From Methanocella paludicola SANAE (GTDB taxonomy: Archaea; Halobacteriota; Methanocellia; Methanocellales; Methanocellaceae), in NCBI RefSeq assembly GCF_000011005.1, contig NC_013665.1:2023501-2087500 (forward strand): a DNA stretch of 64,000 bases. The letters are read 5' to 3'. Made by a program: the position numbers and the translations under genes. Under the pieces are notes generated by a model. It had not been told where the DNA came from. It saw nothing but the letters and a program-made list of their open reading frames with translations, and did no database searches. This document shows, piece by piece, positions 18,789 through 27,637 of the stretch (position 1 is its first letter; the number at the start of each line of letters is the position of its first letter).

Positions 18789-18905
18789 CCGGCTATTGAA
18801 TGGCCCCCGGTCAAAATATCACGCAGGGCTTCGAAATATATTTGTGACTTTTAAGCGTGATATATAGCGCTACAGGCGCGATCTTCAAGAAAGAGGAGGC
18901 CATGC

Positions 18906-19139
18906 ATGAGAGCCGGCAACAACATAAAGCTGATAAAAGAGAAAAGGGACGATATGGTCCTGGCAATTAAGAATTACTTTTTAATAGAGAGGGAAGAAAA
19001 GATAGGCGATCTGGCCGCGGGCCTTCTCCTGGATTTTATCATAGCCGAGCTGGCGCCCGAATTCTATAACCTGGGCGTTCAGGATTCCTATAAGTTCATG
19101 GAAGATAAGGTCGAGGACCTGTTGTCGATCCAAAAATGA
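18906..19139 (+). CDS. DUF2164 family protein
   Basis: A 77-residue protein that matches the DUF2164 pattern: KRDDMVLAIKNYFLIEREEKIGDLAAGLLLDFI, then ELAPEFYNLGVQDS. The family is widespread, small and of unknown function. A GAGGAGG sequence just before the ATG gives a strong ribosome binding site. Monocistronic. Confidence 0.85.
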   Translation: MRAGNNIKLIKEKRDDMVLAIKNYFLIEREEKIGDLAAGLLLDFIIAELAPEFYNLGVQDSYKFMEDKVEDLLSIQK

Positions 19140-19221
19140 AGGTCCTTCCATCGTAACTTACAGAACTAGATTTAACAAGCTATAAATAACTATATCCGAA
19201 TACTTATTTAGTCTGGTATAC

Positions 19222-19854
19222 ATGGGTTCGGGGGATAAGCCGGCCGGGGGCCGCCAGGATGATACCGCCGTTCCTGCGTGGAAGAGAACGGCAGGAAAGA
19301 CGTCTCATTGTCCGACATTCATCGTATTTCTAGTGATCTTACTATTATTAGTCGGGCTCACCATTGCCGTGTTGTATATGTTCGGAGCATCTGCTTTGCT
19401 ACAATATCAAGACCACCAGCGAGGCTACGCCATCGGCGGCATGCCGGCATCGCCCACGATCGTCGTCGCCCCGAACGTGCCCCCGAACATGACGATCAAA
19501 GAGAAGATGAAGGAGACTGTGCCCATCGTAGGCATGTGGCAGAGCGCAAAGGCATACGAGAACGGCTACTGGCAGAATACGACGAACTATAACCTCACGA
19601 TATATAATGATAATACTTTTATCATAAATGACAGGGCTGCTAATACCTATATTATCGGTAAATGGCAGCAGAATACTATCGGTGATTATTCCATTGTTGA
19701 GCCCGGGCGGATGGGCCCCAATAAAATTCTTGGCGGCTTCTACGGGATCCAGTTCCAGTATAACGACTACGGATATGGAAATTCGCCCGACCTGGAGCTT
19801 GTAGACTATGAGCGGATCTATTATAGCGGCATCTTCTACGACTTGAAGAGATGA
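19222..19854 (+). CDS. Single-pass membrane protein with extracellular domain
   Basis: A 210-residue protein. A polar N-terminal segment of about 30 residues is followed by one membrane span (FIVFLVILLLLVGLTIAVLYMF). The rest, some 150 residues rich in Tyr, Asn and Gly, should be outside the cell. The outer part has a lipocalin-like look (GMWQSAKAYENGYW, NDNTFIIND, GKWQQNTIGDY), similar to small beta-barrel domains in methanogen surface proteins. A TATA-like CTATAAATA at 19180 precedes the ATG closely. Function unknown. Confidence 0.7.
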   Translation: MGSGDKPAGGRQDDTAVPAWKRTAGKTSHCPTFIVFLVILLLLVGLTIAVLYMFGASALLQYQDHQRGYAIGGMPASPTIVVAPNVPPNMTIKEKMKETVPIVGMWQSAKAYENGYWQNTTNYNLTIYNDNTFIINDRAANTYIIGKWQQNTIGDYSIVEPGRMGPNKILGGFYGIQFQYNDYGYGNSPDLELVDYERIYYSGIFYDLKR

Positions 19855-19946
19855 AAACAAAAGATATCTTCGAGCGGATATGAGAAAGTGCGAGGAGTGA
19901 GAACAGGTTAGCTTATTGGATATAAGTCATATTATTGGCTTACCCC

Positions 19947-20456
19947 TTATTTCGGCGTTGCCTGTTTTTTAGTTTTAACATGATCCTCAAGCTGTTTTAG
20001 GCTATCGTTTAACATATTGGATTGGCCTTTGATGTATTCCAATAGTTCTCTCGATATGGCTAATTTTTCGATACATACTCCGTAGGGCATATCATCCTTG
20101 ACACAATCGCGAACGTTATCCGCTATTATATCGACGCCCCCCATAATCCCCTGGGACCTTTCGAGGATATTATGGATTATATCCCTGGCCTCTCCCTCAG
20201 GTTTGCCCGCATAGTATTGTCTAAGATGTTCCAGGCGGTGACGGCTTTTATATTCAGGAATAATCAGGTAAACGAAGGCCGTTGCGAGCAGGATGGCCGC
20301 GCCAGACAGCATTACGAATACGCTACTAAGTTCGTCAACTTTCAAATTCGGGACAAAATCGATCACAATTCCGATTAAACCCAAGACTAAAAGTAACGCG
20401 CCACATAATAGTAATACTAGCTTTATCAGGTTCTCCGTTTTAAAAAACGAAGCCAT
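19947..20456 (-). CDS. Membrane protein with two spans and a cytoplasmic helical tail
   Basis: Using the ATG at 20456 (MASFFKTENL) gives 169 residues; the longer frame would extend into the tRNA-Leu gene. Two hydrophobic segments (LVLLLCGALLLVLGLIGIVIDF and a second around residues 45-65) are followed by about 100 charged residues likely to form helices. The pattern resembles small archaeal membrane proteins of unknown role. Probably monocistronic. Confidence 0.65.
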   Translation of the reverse strand: MASFFKTENLIKLVLLLCGALLLVLGLIGIVIDFVPNLKVDELSSVFVMLSGAAILLATAFVYLIIPEYKSRHRLEHLRQYYAGKPEGEARDIIHNILERSQGIMGGVDIIADNVRDCVKDDMPYGVCIEKLAISRELLEYIKGQSNMLNDSLKQLEDHVKTKKQATPK

Positions 20457-20596
20457 AAATAACAATAATAATTCTATAATAATAAAAATATATCGATGTC
20501 CAGTAATGGCTGTGTAAATATTGTGATGGTCTTGAACGGATTTAGCCTTATGCCCCATATCAAAATAGAAAAAGCGGTGCTTCGAACCGTTTTGGG

Positions 20597-20684
20597 TGGT
20601 GCGGGGAGTGCGATTCGAACGCACGAACTCCTACGAGATAGGGTCCTAAGCCCTACGCCTTTGACCTGGCTTGGCAATCCCCGC
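20597..20684 (-). tRNA. tRNA-Leu (UAG), CCA encoded
   Basis: Acceptor GCGGGGA pairs with TCCCCGC. The anticodon arm is TAGGG-CTTAGGA-CCCTA, giving anticodon UAG. A long class II variable arm (CTCGTAGGAG region) and the T arm GTGCG-TTCGAAT-CGCAC are present. Discriminator A is followed by an encoded CCA at 20597-20599. A TATA-like ATTTAAATA lies about 35 bases upstream on the minus strand. Confidence 0.95.
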
Positions 20685-20794
20685 AAAATGGTGTTCTCTA
20701 ATGTCTTTTTATTGGATTTAAATATTCGCATCGGGCATAAGGAGAAAAGGGTTATTCACATAAGTGCCTAGAATGCTGCAATACGCCATGGTAC

Positions 20795-20880
20795 GCCAGG
20801 ATTGTAAAGCTCATCTATACTTTCAATCCTGAGGGGGGCCAGGTCCTGAGCCTGGCTCAGGGCAAATATTTTTTACTTGT
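20795..20880 (+). ncRNA. Candidate structured RNA or terminator array
   Basis: The spacer holds a hairpin with arms AGGATTGTAAAG and CTTTCAATCCT (11 bp with one bulge), then CCTGAGCCTGGCTCAGG (6-bp stem), then a T run at 20870-20876, as in a factor-independent end. The next gene has a further GGGTC/GACCC hairpin in front of it. No reading frame explains these. It could be a small RNA or simply the structured leader of the gene at 20935. Direction inferred from the T run. Confidence 0.35.
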
Positions 20881-20934
20881 TCTCGTCATTTATCTCTGGG
20901 TAAGGGTCGAGTGACCCTGACAGGGAGACATTAT

Positions 20935-21732
20935 ATGGACAGGTTATGGAGATCGGGCATCATAGCCGGTGTGATAGGGGCCGTCATCGCGCTACTGGGC
21001 CTCGTAATAATCGGCGCATGGTTCAAAGTCTTAACAGAGCAGAACATCATCTTCCTGGCCATGTGGCTATCGGCGAACGCGCTGGCATTTATCGCGGCGG
21101 GCCTCGCCGCGGGCATACTCGTCTCCCCGTATGCCCGGGACGAGATGGAAGCCCTGGAGGCGGGAATTATCGCCGGCATTATCGTCGCCGTCGTGCCCAT
21201 CATGTTCATCGCGGTCATGATCGCGCTGGGCTCGCCGTTCATCCAGGTCGAGCCTTCCGCCGTGATGCTGGCAATGGTCTTCGGCGGCCTGTTTCTCCTC
21301 ACGCTCTCGGTCGCCCAGGTGGCGCTAGCCGGGCTGGTCTCGACCCTGTATTGCGTGTACACGTGGAAAAAGCAAATCTCGAAGGCTACTGCCGGCGATG
21401 AGGAGAGGCTGGGCGACCTGAAGGCGCTGTACGATGATCTCTGGGCCGACGCCCGGACACTCGTGGCGGATATGAACCGCAGTATCCTGCTGTACTTGTT
21501 CGCGGGCCTCTTCACGCTGATATACGGCTTTGTAATCCTGGGCTATGCGGCAGCAAGCTGGCAGTACATCTTTTCCGGAAGCCCGGACCTGGCCGACTAT
21601 GCCACGGCAATCGGCGAGACCGTCGGCGGCATTGCCCAGGTCGTCGTCGGGCCTTTGCTGATCTGGTGGTACTTTAAGCTCAAGTCCCGGTATGCGAAGC
21701 TGTCTGCCCTGGAAAAAGGAGACGGGCGATAG
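20935..21732 (+). CDS. Multi-pass membrane protein of unknown function
   Basis: A 265-residue protein from the ATG at 20935. It has about five hydrophobic segments: four in the first 140 residues and one or two near residues 190-240. A charged cytoplasmic loop (residues 150-185) lies between them. The segments are rich in Ala, Gly and Ile. No family is recognised. Its stop is 3 bases before the next start, so the two are an operon. Confidence 0.7.
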   Translation: MDRLWRSGIIAGVIGAVIALLGLVIIGAWFKVLTEQNIIFLAMWLSANALAFIAAGLAAGILVSPYARDEMEALEAGIIAGIIVAVVPIMFIAVMIALGSPFIQVEPSAVMLAMVFGGLFLLTLSVAQVALAGLVSTLYCVYTWKKQISKATAGDEERLGDLKALYDDLWADARTLVADMNRSILLYLFAGLFTLIYGFVILGYAAASWQYIFSGSPDLADYATAIGETVGGIAQVVVGPLLIWWYFKLKSRYAKLSALEKGDGR

Positions 21733-21735
21733 CCG

Positions 21736-22050
21736 ATGCCGCGGAGCAAGGCTCCCCCACCATCGAAAGCCGCCGAGCGGCTGCTGGAGTACCTGGAGAT
21801 CGTTCACACGATGCAGGCACAGCGCGGTAAAGTACTGTGGTACGACTTCTACCGGAGGGCCGGAAACCCATACCAGACAGACCGCAACATCGAGTATCTC
21901 CTCGATAACGGCCTGATATCGGGTAATAAAGAGGATGGCTATCTTATGACCGAAAAGGGCGATACATGGTACGACATCCTTAAGAAGCACAGGGACCTCG
22001 TCGGCATCCTCACCCGGGAGCTGAGCGGGGACCGGCGCAAAGAGTGGTAA
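21736..22050 (+). CDS. Small winged-helix-like protein
   Basis: A 104-residue protein. After a basic Pro-rich N-terminus comes a helical region and a pattern typical of winged-helix proteins (VLWYDFYRRAGNPYQTDRNIEYLLDNGLIS, then GYLMTEKGDTWYDIL). It may be a DNA-binding regulator, possibly of the membrane protein immediately upstream. The fold assignment is by pattern only. Confidence 0.6.
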   Translation: MPRSKAPPPSKAAERLLEYLEIVHTMQAQRGKVLWYDFYRRAGNPYQTDRNIEYLLDNGLISGNKEDGYLMTEKGDTWYDILKKHRDLVGILTRELSGDRRKEW

Positions 22051-22137
22051 AGCCTACTTTTGTATACCTTAACCCGCCTTAAGGTCTAGAATCACGGAAA
22101 TATACTTTGTAAGCCTTTTGTTATACTGCGGATAAAC

Positions 22138-23112
22138 ATGGATGCAATACAAAACCTGCCGGACGATCCGGCCATATCCATCAGCGGGCTCACGAAGACG
22201 TACAAAGGCGTAAAAGCCCTGAGCTCCCTGGACCTCAAGGTGCCTAAAAACTCAATTTTCGGGTTCCTCGGGCCCAATGGCGCGGGCAAGACGACGACAA
22301 TAAAGCTGATACTCGGCCTCACCAGGCTTACGGCCGGAAACTGCACGGTCTTTGGCATGGACGTGACGAAGAGCGCCACGTCGGTACGCCGAAGGATAGG
22401 ATACCTGGCGCAGGACCCGCGGTTCTACGAGTACATGACGGCACGGAGGACCCTGAAGTTCGTGGCGAAATTTTTCTACGATGGTCCGGAAAGCCTGATC
22501 GACGAAAGAGTTAGCGAGTGCCTGGGAACGGTCGGCCTGGAGGATAAGGCCGACAGGCCGGTCAACACATTCTCGGGCGGCGAGCGGCAGCGGCTGGGGC
22601 TGGCCCAGGCGATGGTCAACGCTCCTGACCTCTTGATCCTCGACGAGCCTGCAGCATCGCTTGACCCGATGGGCCGTCACGACGTGCTTAAGGTCATGGA
22701 GAGCCTGCGTGGTAAGACCACCATCTTTTATTCGACGCATATACTGGACGATGTCCAGCGTGTGAGCGATACGGTGGCCATACTGAATGGCGGTCGCCTC
22801 ATAGCACAGGCGCCCGTGGAAAAGCTGTTGAGGGGCGGCGATAGGGTCGTCTATAGCATCGTAGCCCGGGGAGATGAATTAGCCTTGCGGAGCATACTAG
22901 CGGGCTGCCCCTGGGTCTCGGCCGTAACGGCGATTAACGTGAACGGCTATACCCGGTTCGAAGTGGCAGTCAATGATGAAAGTGCTGCCGAGGAGCGGCT
23001 GCTTGGCATATTAGCCGGCTGCCGCGGCATCCGGGTCAAGGAGTTCGGGCCCTGGAAGTATGACCTGGAGGAGATCTTCATCAACATCATGGAGACGGAA
23101 GACCATGCCTGA
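22138..23112 (+). CDS. ABC transporter ATP-binding protein (ABC-2 export type)
   Basis: A 324-residue ATPase. Walker A GPNGAGKTT is at residues 45-53, the signature is FSGGERQRLGLAQAMV, Walker B is LLILDEPAASLDP, and the switch His is in YSTHILDDV. An extra C-terminal domain of about 100 residues is typical of ABC-2 exporters. Its end overlaps the permease start by 8 bases. The cargo cannot be told from sequence. Confidence 0.95.
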   Translation: MDAIQNLPDDPAISISGLTKTYKGVKALSSLDLKVPKNSIFGFLGPNGAGKTTTIKLILGLTRLTAGNCTVFGMDVTKSATSVRRRIGYLAQDPRFYEYMTARRTLKFVAKFFYDGPESLIDERVSECLGTVGLEDKADRPVNTFSGGERQRLGLAQAMVNAPDLLILDEPAASLDPMGRHDVLKVMESLRGKTTIFYSTHILDDVQRVSDTVAILNGGRLIAQAPVEKLLRGGDRVVYSIVARGDELALRSILAGCPWVSAVTAINVNGYTRFEVAVNDESAAEERLLGILAGCRGIRVKEFGPWKYDLEEIFINIMETEDHA

Positions 23113-23911
23113 AAAAGCGTTCATCGGCGTCAAGGACAGGGGCCTGCTCGCGGGGCTATCGAACATGCTCGCCAACGAGAATGGCCGCTGGTGGAGAACG
23201 GAAAAGTGGATCATCCAGCTCACCGCCTGGATTGTCCTGCTGGACCTTACCATGGCCTTCCTGCTGTATGTCAGGCCGTACATAACGGGCGAGGCAGGCA
23301 GCCCTGGCCTTGTATCATCGAACGTCCGCATGGTGAGCGGCCTCTTCTTCTCGCTTGCGGGCATCTACCTGCCGTTCGGCATCGCCATCATGACCCACGA
23401 CGCGGTCATTCGCGAAAGAGAACTGGGAACGATGGCCTGGGTCCTGTCCAAGCCCATTTCGAGACTATCGTTCGCTCTATCGAAAGTCATTGCGAATACC
23501 ATCGGAGTCATGGCCCTTATGGTGATGGTGCCCGGCATCATCGCGTATGGCATGATATCGCTGTATAACGGGAGCTTCATTAACGCGGGGAACTTCTTCG
23601 GCGCCCTCGGCATCCTGGCATTACTGTGCATGTTCTACATCGCCCTGGTATTCATGCTGGGGAGCATCACGAAGTCCAGGTATGCCGTGCTGGGCGTTAC
23701 GGCGCTGTACATTCTCATGAGCCTCGGGGCCGCGGAGCAATTGCAGAAGATCGGCGTGTACCTTTCCTGGCGGCTTTCCTATACGGCGGCGGACCTCTCG
23801 GCTTATGGGATACTGGCGCCGGATGCGCTAGCCCAGTTTATCTCGGCAGGAGCGCTGATACTGGTAATGCTCGCCGTTGCGTTCGTCAGCGTCGAAAGAA
23901 TAGAGATTTAA
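23105..23911 (+). CDS. ABC-2 type transporter permease
   Basis: A 268-residue membrane protein from the ATG at 23105 with six hydrophobic segments and the cytoplasmic stretch HDAVIRERELGTMAWVLSKP, which is typical of ABC-2 permeases. Translationally coupled to the upstream ATPase (8-base overlap). Together they form a two-gene exporter. The next gene is convergent. Confidence 0.92.
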   Translation: MPEKAFIGVKDRGLLAGLSNMLANENGRWWRTEKWIIQLTAWIVLLDLTMAFLLYVRPYITGEAGSPGLVSSNVRMVSGLFFSLAGIYLPFGIAIMTHDAVIRERELGTMAWVLSKPISRLSFALSKVIANTIGVMALMVMVPGIIAYGMISLYNGSFINAGNFFGALGILALLCMFYIALVFMLGSITKSRYAVLGVTALYILMSLGAAEQLQKIGVYLSWRLSYTAADLSAYGILAPDALAQFISAGALILVMLAVAFVSVERIEI

Positions 23912-23916
23912 AAAAA

Positions 23917-26157
23917 TTATACGGGCAGCATCTCCCGCAGGTACCTGCCCGTATACGACCGTTCTACTTTCGCCACGTCTTCCGGCGTCCCTTCGGCGAT
24001 AATCTCGCCGCCCTTCCGCCCACCCTCTGGCCCCATGTCGATGACCCAGTCGGCGTGCTTGATGACGTCCAGGTTGTGCTCGATGACGATCACCGTGTTC
24101 TTCGCTTTTACCAATTTATGGATGATGTCGAGCAGCACCTGCACGTCGGCCATATGCAGCCCGGTCGTGGGCTCATCCATGACGTAGATGTTGCCCTTCT
24201 TGTGGAGCTGCTCGGCCAGCTTGAGGCGCTGCGCCTCGCCACCGGATAAAGAGCTTAATGTCTGCCCCAGCGTAAGGTAGCCGAGCCCGACCTCTTTCAT
24301 CGTGCCCAGCTTATGGCGGACAGCTTTATCCTCAAAGAAGGCGAGGGCCTCGTCCACCGTCATCTCGAGCACCTCGGCGATATTCTTGCCCTTATACTTG
24401 AGATCGAGCACTTCCTTCGTGTACCGCTTCCCGCCGCACTCCGTGCAGGTCACGCGTATGTTCTCCAGGAAGTGCATCTCGACCTCCACGAATCCCTGGC
24501 CGTTGCACTTCGGGCACGCACCGTCCGAGTTGAAGCTGAACAGGTTAGATGTTACTCCATTCGCCCTGGCGAACTCCTCTCTTATCTTATCGAACGCCCC
24601 GATGTATGTGGCCGGGTTGGAGCGATTCGACCGCCCTACCGGGGACTGGTCGATGACGATGGCGTCCGGGTGCCTGGCCGTGAAGATGTCGTTGATGAGC
24701 GTGCTCTTTCCCGAGCCTGCAACCCCTGTGACGCATACGAGCACTCCGGTCGGTATGCGGACGGAAACGTTCTTCAGGTTGTGGAGGCTGGCGTCCCGGA
24801 CCTCGATGTAACCGGACGGTGTGCGCCTCGAGTAGCCGTTCTGCGACCTCGAGGAGAGGTATTTCCCGGTCATGGTGTCTGCACCTTTCAGGGCGTCGAC
24901 GGAGCCGCTGAACGTGATGTTGCCCCCGCCGGTGCCCGCGCCGGGCCCCACGTCGATGACGTGGTCGGCCTCCAGGATGACGGCGGGGTCGTGCTCGACG
25001 ACCAGGATGCTGTTCCCCTTATCCCGGAGCATCCGGAGCATGGACACGAGGTTGCCGATGTCCCTGGGATGCAGGCCGATGCTCGGCTCGTCGAAAACGT
25101 ATATCATGTCCACCAGGTCGCAGCTCAGCTGCCGGGCCATCTTGACCCGCTGGGACTCGCCGCCCGAGAGGGTCGATATCGGCCTGTCCAGCGAGAGGTA
25201 GCCGACGCCAATATCGATCAAATGCTTAAGCCTTACCTTCATGGGGTTGACCATCGGGTCGGTAAGAGGGCCCGATATGGTATCGAGAAAAGCATACAGC
25301 TCGGTAAGCTCCATCGAAGAGAGCTCGGCGATGTTCTTGCCATTGACCTTGACGGAAAGGGCCCGCTCATTGAGTCTCGTTCCATGGCAATCGGGACAAG
25401 TCTCGACCTTAAAGTACTTCATGTCCCTCTCGCTCATGTCTTCCTTGATGAACTGGCGCCGGTTCAGGCCTGTGATGATGCCCTCGATGGTAACGTTGAC
25501 CAGCACTCCGTGCTCCTCGCCGTTCAGCCTCGTTGGCTCCAGATACAGTAAACGGTCCATCTCCTCCTTCGTATAATCTTTCAGCTTCTTGTCCATGTCG
25601 AAGAGCCTGCTCGCCTTCATGCAGTTCAGGTAATAGCCGCCGAGCCGGTACTGGTAGTGGTCGATGGCGCCCTCCGCCAGCGACTTGTTCATGTCCAAAA
25701 CCTTATCCAGGTCCAGGGCGATGGTCGTCCCGACGCCGTGGCAGGAAGGGCACATGCCCTCCGGGATGTTGAACGAGAAATAGAAGGACGGGCCGATGAA
25801 GGGCTGGCCGGCCCGGGAGAATAATAGCCGCAAGTATGTCGAGATCTCCGTCGCCGTGCCCAGCGTCGACCGCCGGTTCTCGCCCATGCGCTTCTGGTCG
25901 ATCTTTATGGCGGGCGAAATATTCCGGATAGCATCCACTTTTGGCTTCTCGATCCGGGGCATCCACTTGCGCGTGAACGCGCTAAAGGTCTCCAGCAACT
26001 GCCTCTGGGACTCTGCGTAGATCGTGTCGAACACAATGGTCGACTTTCCCGATCCGGATACGCCCGTAAAGACTACGAGCTTCTTCCGGGGGATATTAAT
26101 ATCGACGTTTTTCAGGTTATGTTCCTTCGCGCCGACGATCGAGATAAAATCGTCCAT
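23917..26157 (-). CDS. UvrA-like ABC ATPase, short UvrA2/DrrC type
   Basis: A 746-residue ABC ATPase related to UvrA, but about 200 residues shorter than canonical UvrA. Two ATPase halves are seen: Walker A GVSGSGKST (residues 32-40) and GVAGSGKST, and signatures LSGGESQRVKMARQL and LSGGEAQRLKLAEQL. Zinc modules CPSCHG, CPDCHG, CPKCNG and CTECGG are present. UvrA2/DrrC proteins are linked to drug or DNA-intercalator tolerance, often without UvrB. It lies 5 bases after a PadR regulator, which fits that role. No uvrB or uvrC lies nearby. Confidence 0.9.
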   Translation of the reverse strand: MDDFISIVGAKEHNLKNVDINIPRKKLVVFTGVSGSGKSTIVFDTIYAESQRQLLETFSAFTRKWMPRIEKPKVDAIRNISPAIKIDQKRMGENRRSTLGTATEISTYLRLLFSRAGQPFIGPSFYFSFNIPEGMCPSCHGVGTTIALDLDKVLDMNKSLAEGAIDHYQYRLGGYYLNCMKASRLFDMDKKLKDYTKEEMDRLLYLEPTRLNGEEHGVLVNVTIEGIITGLNRRQFIKEDMSERDMKYFKVETCPDCHGTRLNERALSVKVNGKNIAELSSMELTELYAFLDTISGPLTDPMVNPMKVRLKHLIDIGVGYLSLDRPISTLSGGESQRVKMARQLSCDLVDMIYVFDEPSIGLHPRDIGNLVSMLRMLRDKGNSILVVEHDPAVILEADHVIDVGPGAGTGGGNITFSGSVDALKGADTMTGKYLSSRSQNGYSRRTPSGYIEVRDASLHNLKNVSVRIPTGVLVCVTGVAGSGKSTLINDIFTARHPDAIVIDQSPVGRSNRSNPATYIGAFDKIREEFARANGVTSNLFSFNSDGACPKCNGQGFVEVEMHFLENIRVTCTECGGKRYTKEVLDLKYKGKNIAEVLEMTVDEALAFFEDKAVRHKLGTMKEVGLGYLTLGQTLSSLSGGEAQRLKLAEQLHKKGNIYVMDEPTTGLHMADVQVLLDIIHKLVKAKNTVIVIEHNLDVIKHADWVIDMGPEGGRKGGEIIAEGTPEDVAKVERSYTGRYLREMLPV

Positions 26158-26161
26158 AGGG

Positions 26162-26704
26162 TCACTCCTTCCTGCCCAGATCCTTCATGTACGAGTCCAC
26201 CCATGCGATCTCGCCTTTTAGCAGGAAGATGTTCCGGGTAGCGATGCCAAAACGATGGGCAGGGCATCCACAGTCCTCCAGGTACTTATGGAGCTCTTCG
26301 TAGCACTTGATCCCGTCCTCAAGCGACTTACGGTATTTTTTTAGCGATCTAAGCACGGTCTTCTTCGGGAGCAGGTCGCAGTTATATGTGCCGATATCGA
26401 CCTGCCACAGTGTGTGCTGAGGCACGCTCAGCAGGGCTTCGAGCGTCTTGCACAGTGCCGCTGTGCCCTCGTCAGTGATCTCGTACCGCTTGCGCAGGCG
26501 GTTCTGCGCGCTCACCTCGTTCGTCCGCCTGACGAAGCCTCGCCCCTCCAGGCTGATGAGCAGCTTATATATTGCCGACATGGAAAGCTCTGTCCAGTCA
26601 CGCATGCTTCTGCACTCCACTTCCTGCTCGATCTGGTACGGGTACATCGGCCCCTCCGACAGCAGCCCGAGGAGGGACGCTTCCGCGTTGGATAATCCGG
26701 TCAT
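26162..26704 (-). CDS. PadR family transcriptional regulator
   Basis: A 180-residue repressor-type protein. The N-terminal winged helix has the PadR pattern (EASLLGLLSEGPMYPYQIEQEVE, then LSMSAIYKLLISLEGRGFVRR). A C-terminal helical dimerisation domain follows. PadR proteins commonly sense phenolics or drugs and repress an adjacent efflux or resistance gene; here the adjacent gene is the UvrA2-like ATPase in the same operon. An AT-rich segment upstream has several overlapping TATA-like words. Confidence 0.92.
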   Translation of the reverse strand: MTGLSNAEASLLGLLSEGPMYPYQIEQEVECRSMRDWTELSMSAIYKLLISLEGRGFVRRTNEVSAQNRLRKRYEITDEGTAALCKTLEALLSVPQHTLWQVDIGTYNCDLLPKKTVLRSLKKYRKSLEDGIKCYEELHKYLEDCGCPAHRFGIATRNIFLLKGEIAWVDSYMKDLGRKE

Positions 26705-26844
26705 TGTCTCACATTCTTATTATGATATATTCGTATATGTTAATATTGTATATGTACAATATGGCTATAAAGCAATATTACATTAATACATATATAGCTA
26801 TCGCCCTGCATAATATAGGGGGCTCGGCGATATGTAAAAAAAAT

Positions 26845-27267
26845 TTAAATGAAGGCCATGGCCTTCAATATCTCGATCGACCGGTCGAATATCGCCTGGC
26901 CCGGAGAGAGGCCCTCCAGCGTCCAGAACTTATTATCGACGGCGGATATAAGCCTCAGGTCATAGGCTTTTGCCCGTTCTTCCTTTTCAAGTTTATTGGT
27001 AAGCTTATCCTCGTCCCTCGTATCCACGAAAAAATAGCATATCGGCACATACTCGATCTCGTCTTTTTTTCTCACGCTCAGTACGTAACGCCTGAACTTG
27101 ACGGCGATCTGCTTATGGATATGGTGTGCATCCCCATGGTAAGCCCTGTCGCCGCCATACTCGATCTGCGCGTTGTGCTCAAGCAGGTCGAGTTTCGCCA
27201 CGAATTTTCCGGCGTTTAAAATGTAAATATTGTTATAAGCATTGACCCATTTCGGCGTATTATCCAT
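26845..27267 (-). CDS. Hypothetical protein, 140 aa
   Basis: Soluble alpha/beta protein with several acidic and aromatic residues (for example AKLDLLEHNAQIEYGGDRAYHGDAHHIH). The many Asp, Glu and His residues in that region might bind a metal, but no known motif is complete. No family is recognised. It is flanked by AT-rich spacers on both sides and has a TATA-like TTTATAAA close upstream. Confidence 0.6.
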   Translation of the reverse strand: MDNTPKWVNAYNNIYILNAGKFVAKLDLLEHNAQIEYGGDRAYHGDAHHIHKQIAVKFRRYVLSVRKKDEIEYVPICYFFVDTRDEDKLTNKLEKEERAKAYDLRLISAVDNKFWTLEGLSPGQAIFDRSIEILKAMAFI

Positions 27268-27415
27268 TTTATCAAAGACCGTTTATAAACCATTTATTTA
27301 TTAATTGTAAATAAAATTATCTTATTTATTTTATATTTATATCTTCAGCCCCGGCATAAAAGCGCTAAGTATATAGAGGATTTAGAAGAATGAGCTTATT
27401 TAAGGTAAGGTACAA

Positions 27416-27637
27416 ATGACAGTCGAAACGCATGCCATCATCCTCGACCAGGGCGAGGATGTCATACACGGGCTTTACGAAGGGATGGAGAACGGCGAGC
27501 TGATGACGAAGCTGACGCAGTCGAGCTTTGCCCATATTACCATTAAGAACATGAGGTTCGTGCGGATCGCCGAGGCCCAGGAGACCGGCGGCCATGGCGG
27601 CCGGAGCATCTGGGTCGAAGTGACCGTCAGCTTCTGA
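27416..27637 (+). CDS. Hypothetical protein, 73 aa
   Basis: A small beta-rich acidic protein, MTVETHAIILDQGEDVIHG, without cysteines or membrane segments. The reading frame has GC-rich codon use like the surrounding genes, and an AAGGTAAGG sequence precedes the ATG. It converges directly on the DUF1405 gene. Function unknown. Confidence 0.6.
   Translation: MTVETHAIILDQGEDVIHGLYEGMENGELMTKLTQSSFAHITIKNMRFVRIAEAQETGGHGGRSIWVEVTVSF

Noticed and set aside
24313-25551. A 412-aa open frame on the plus strand across the UvrA-like gene
   Set aside because: It lies antisense to Walker and signature motifs of a real ABC ATPase and has no domain of its own.
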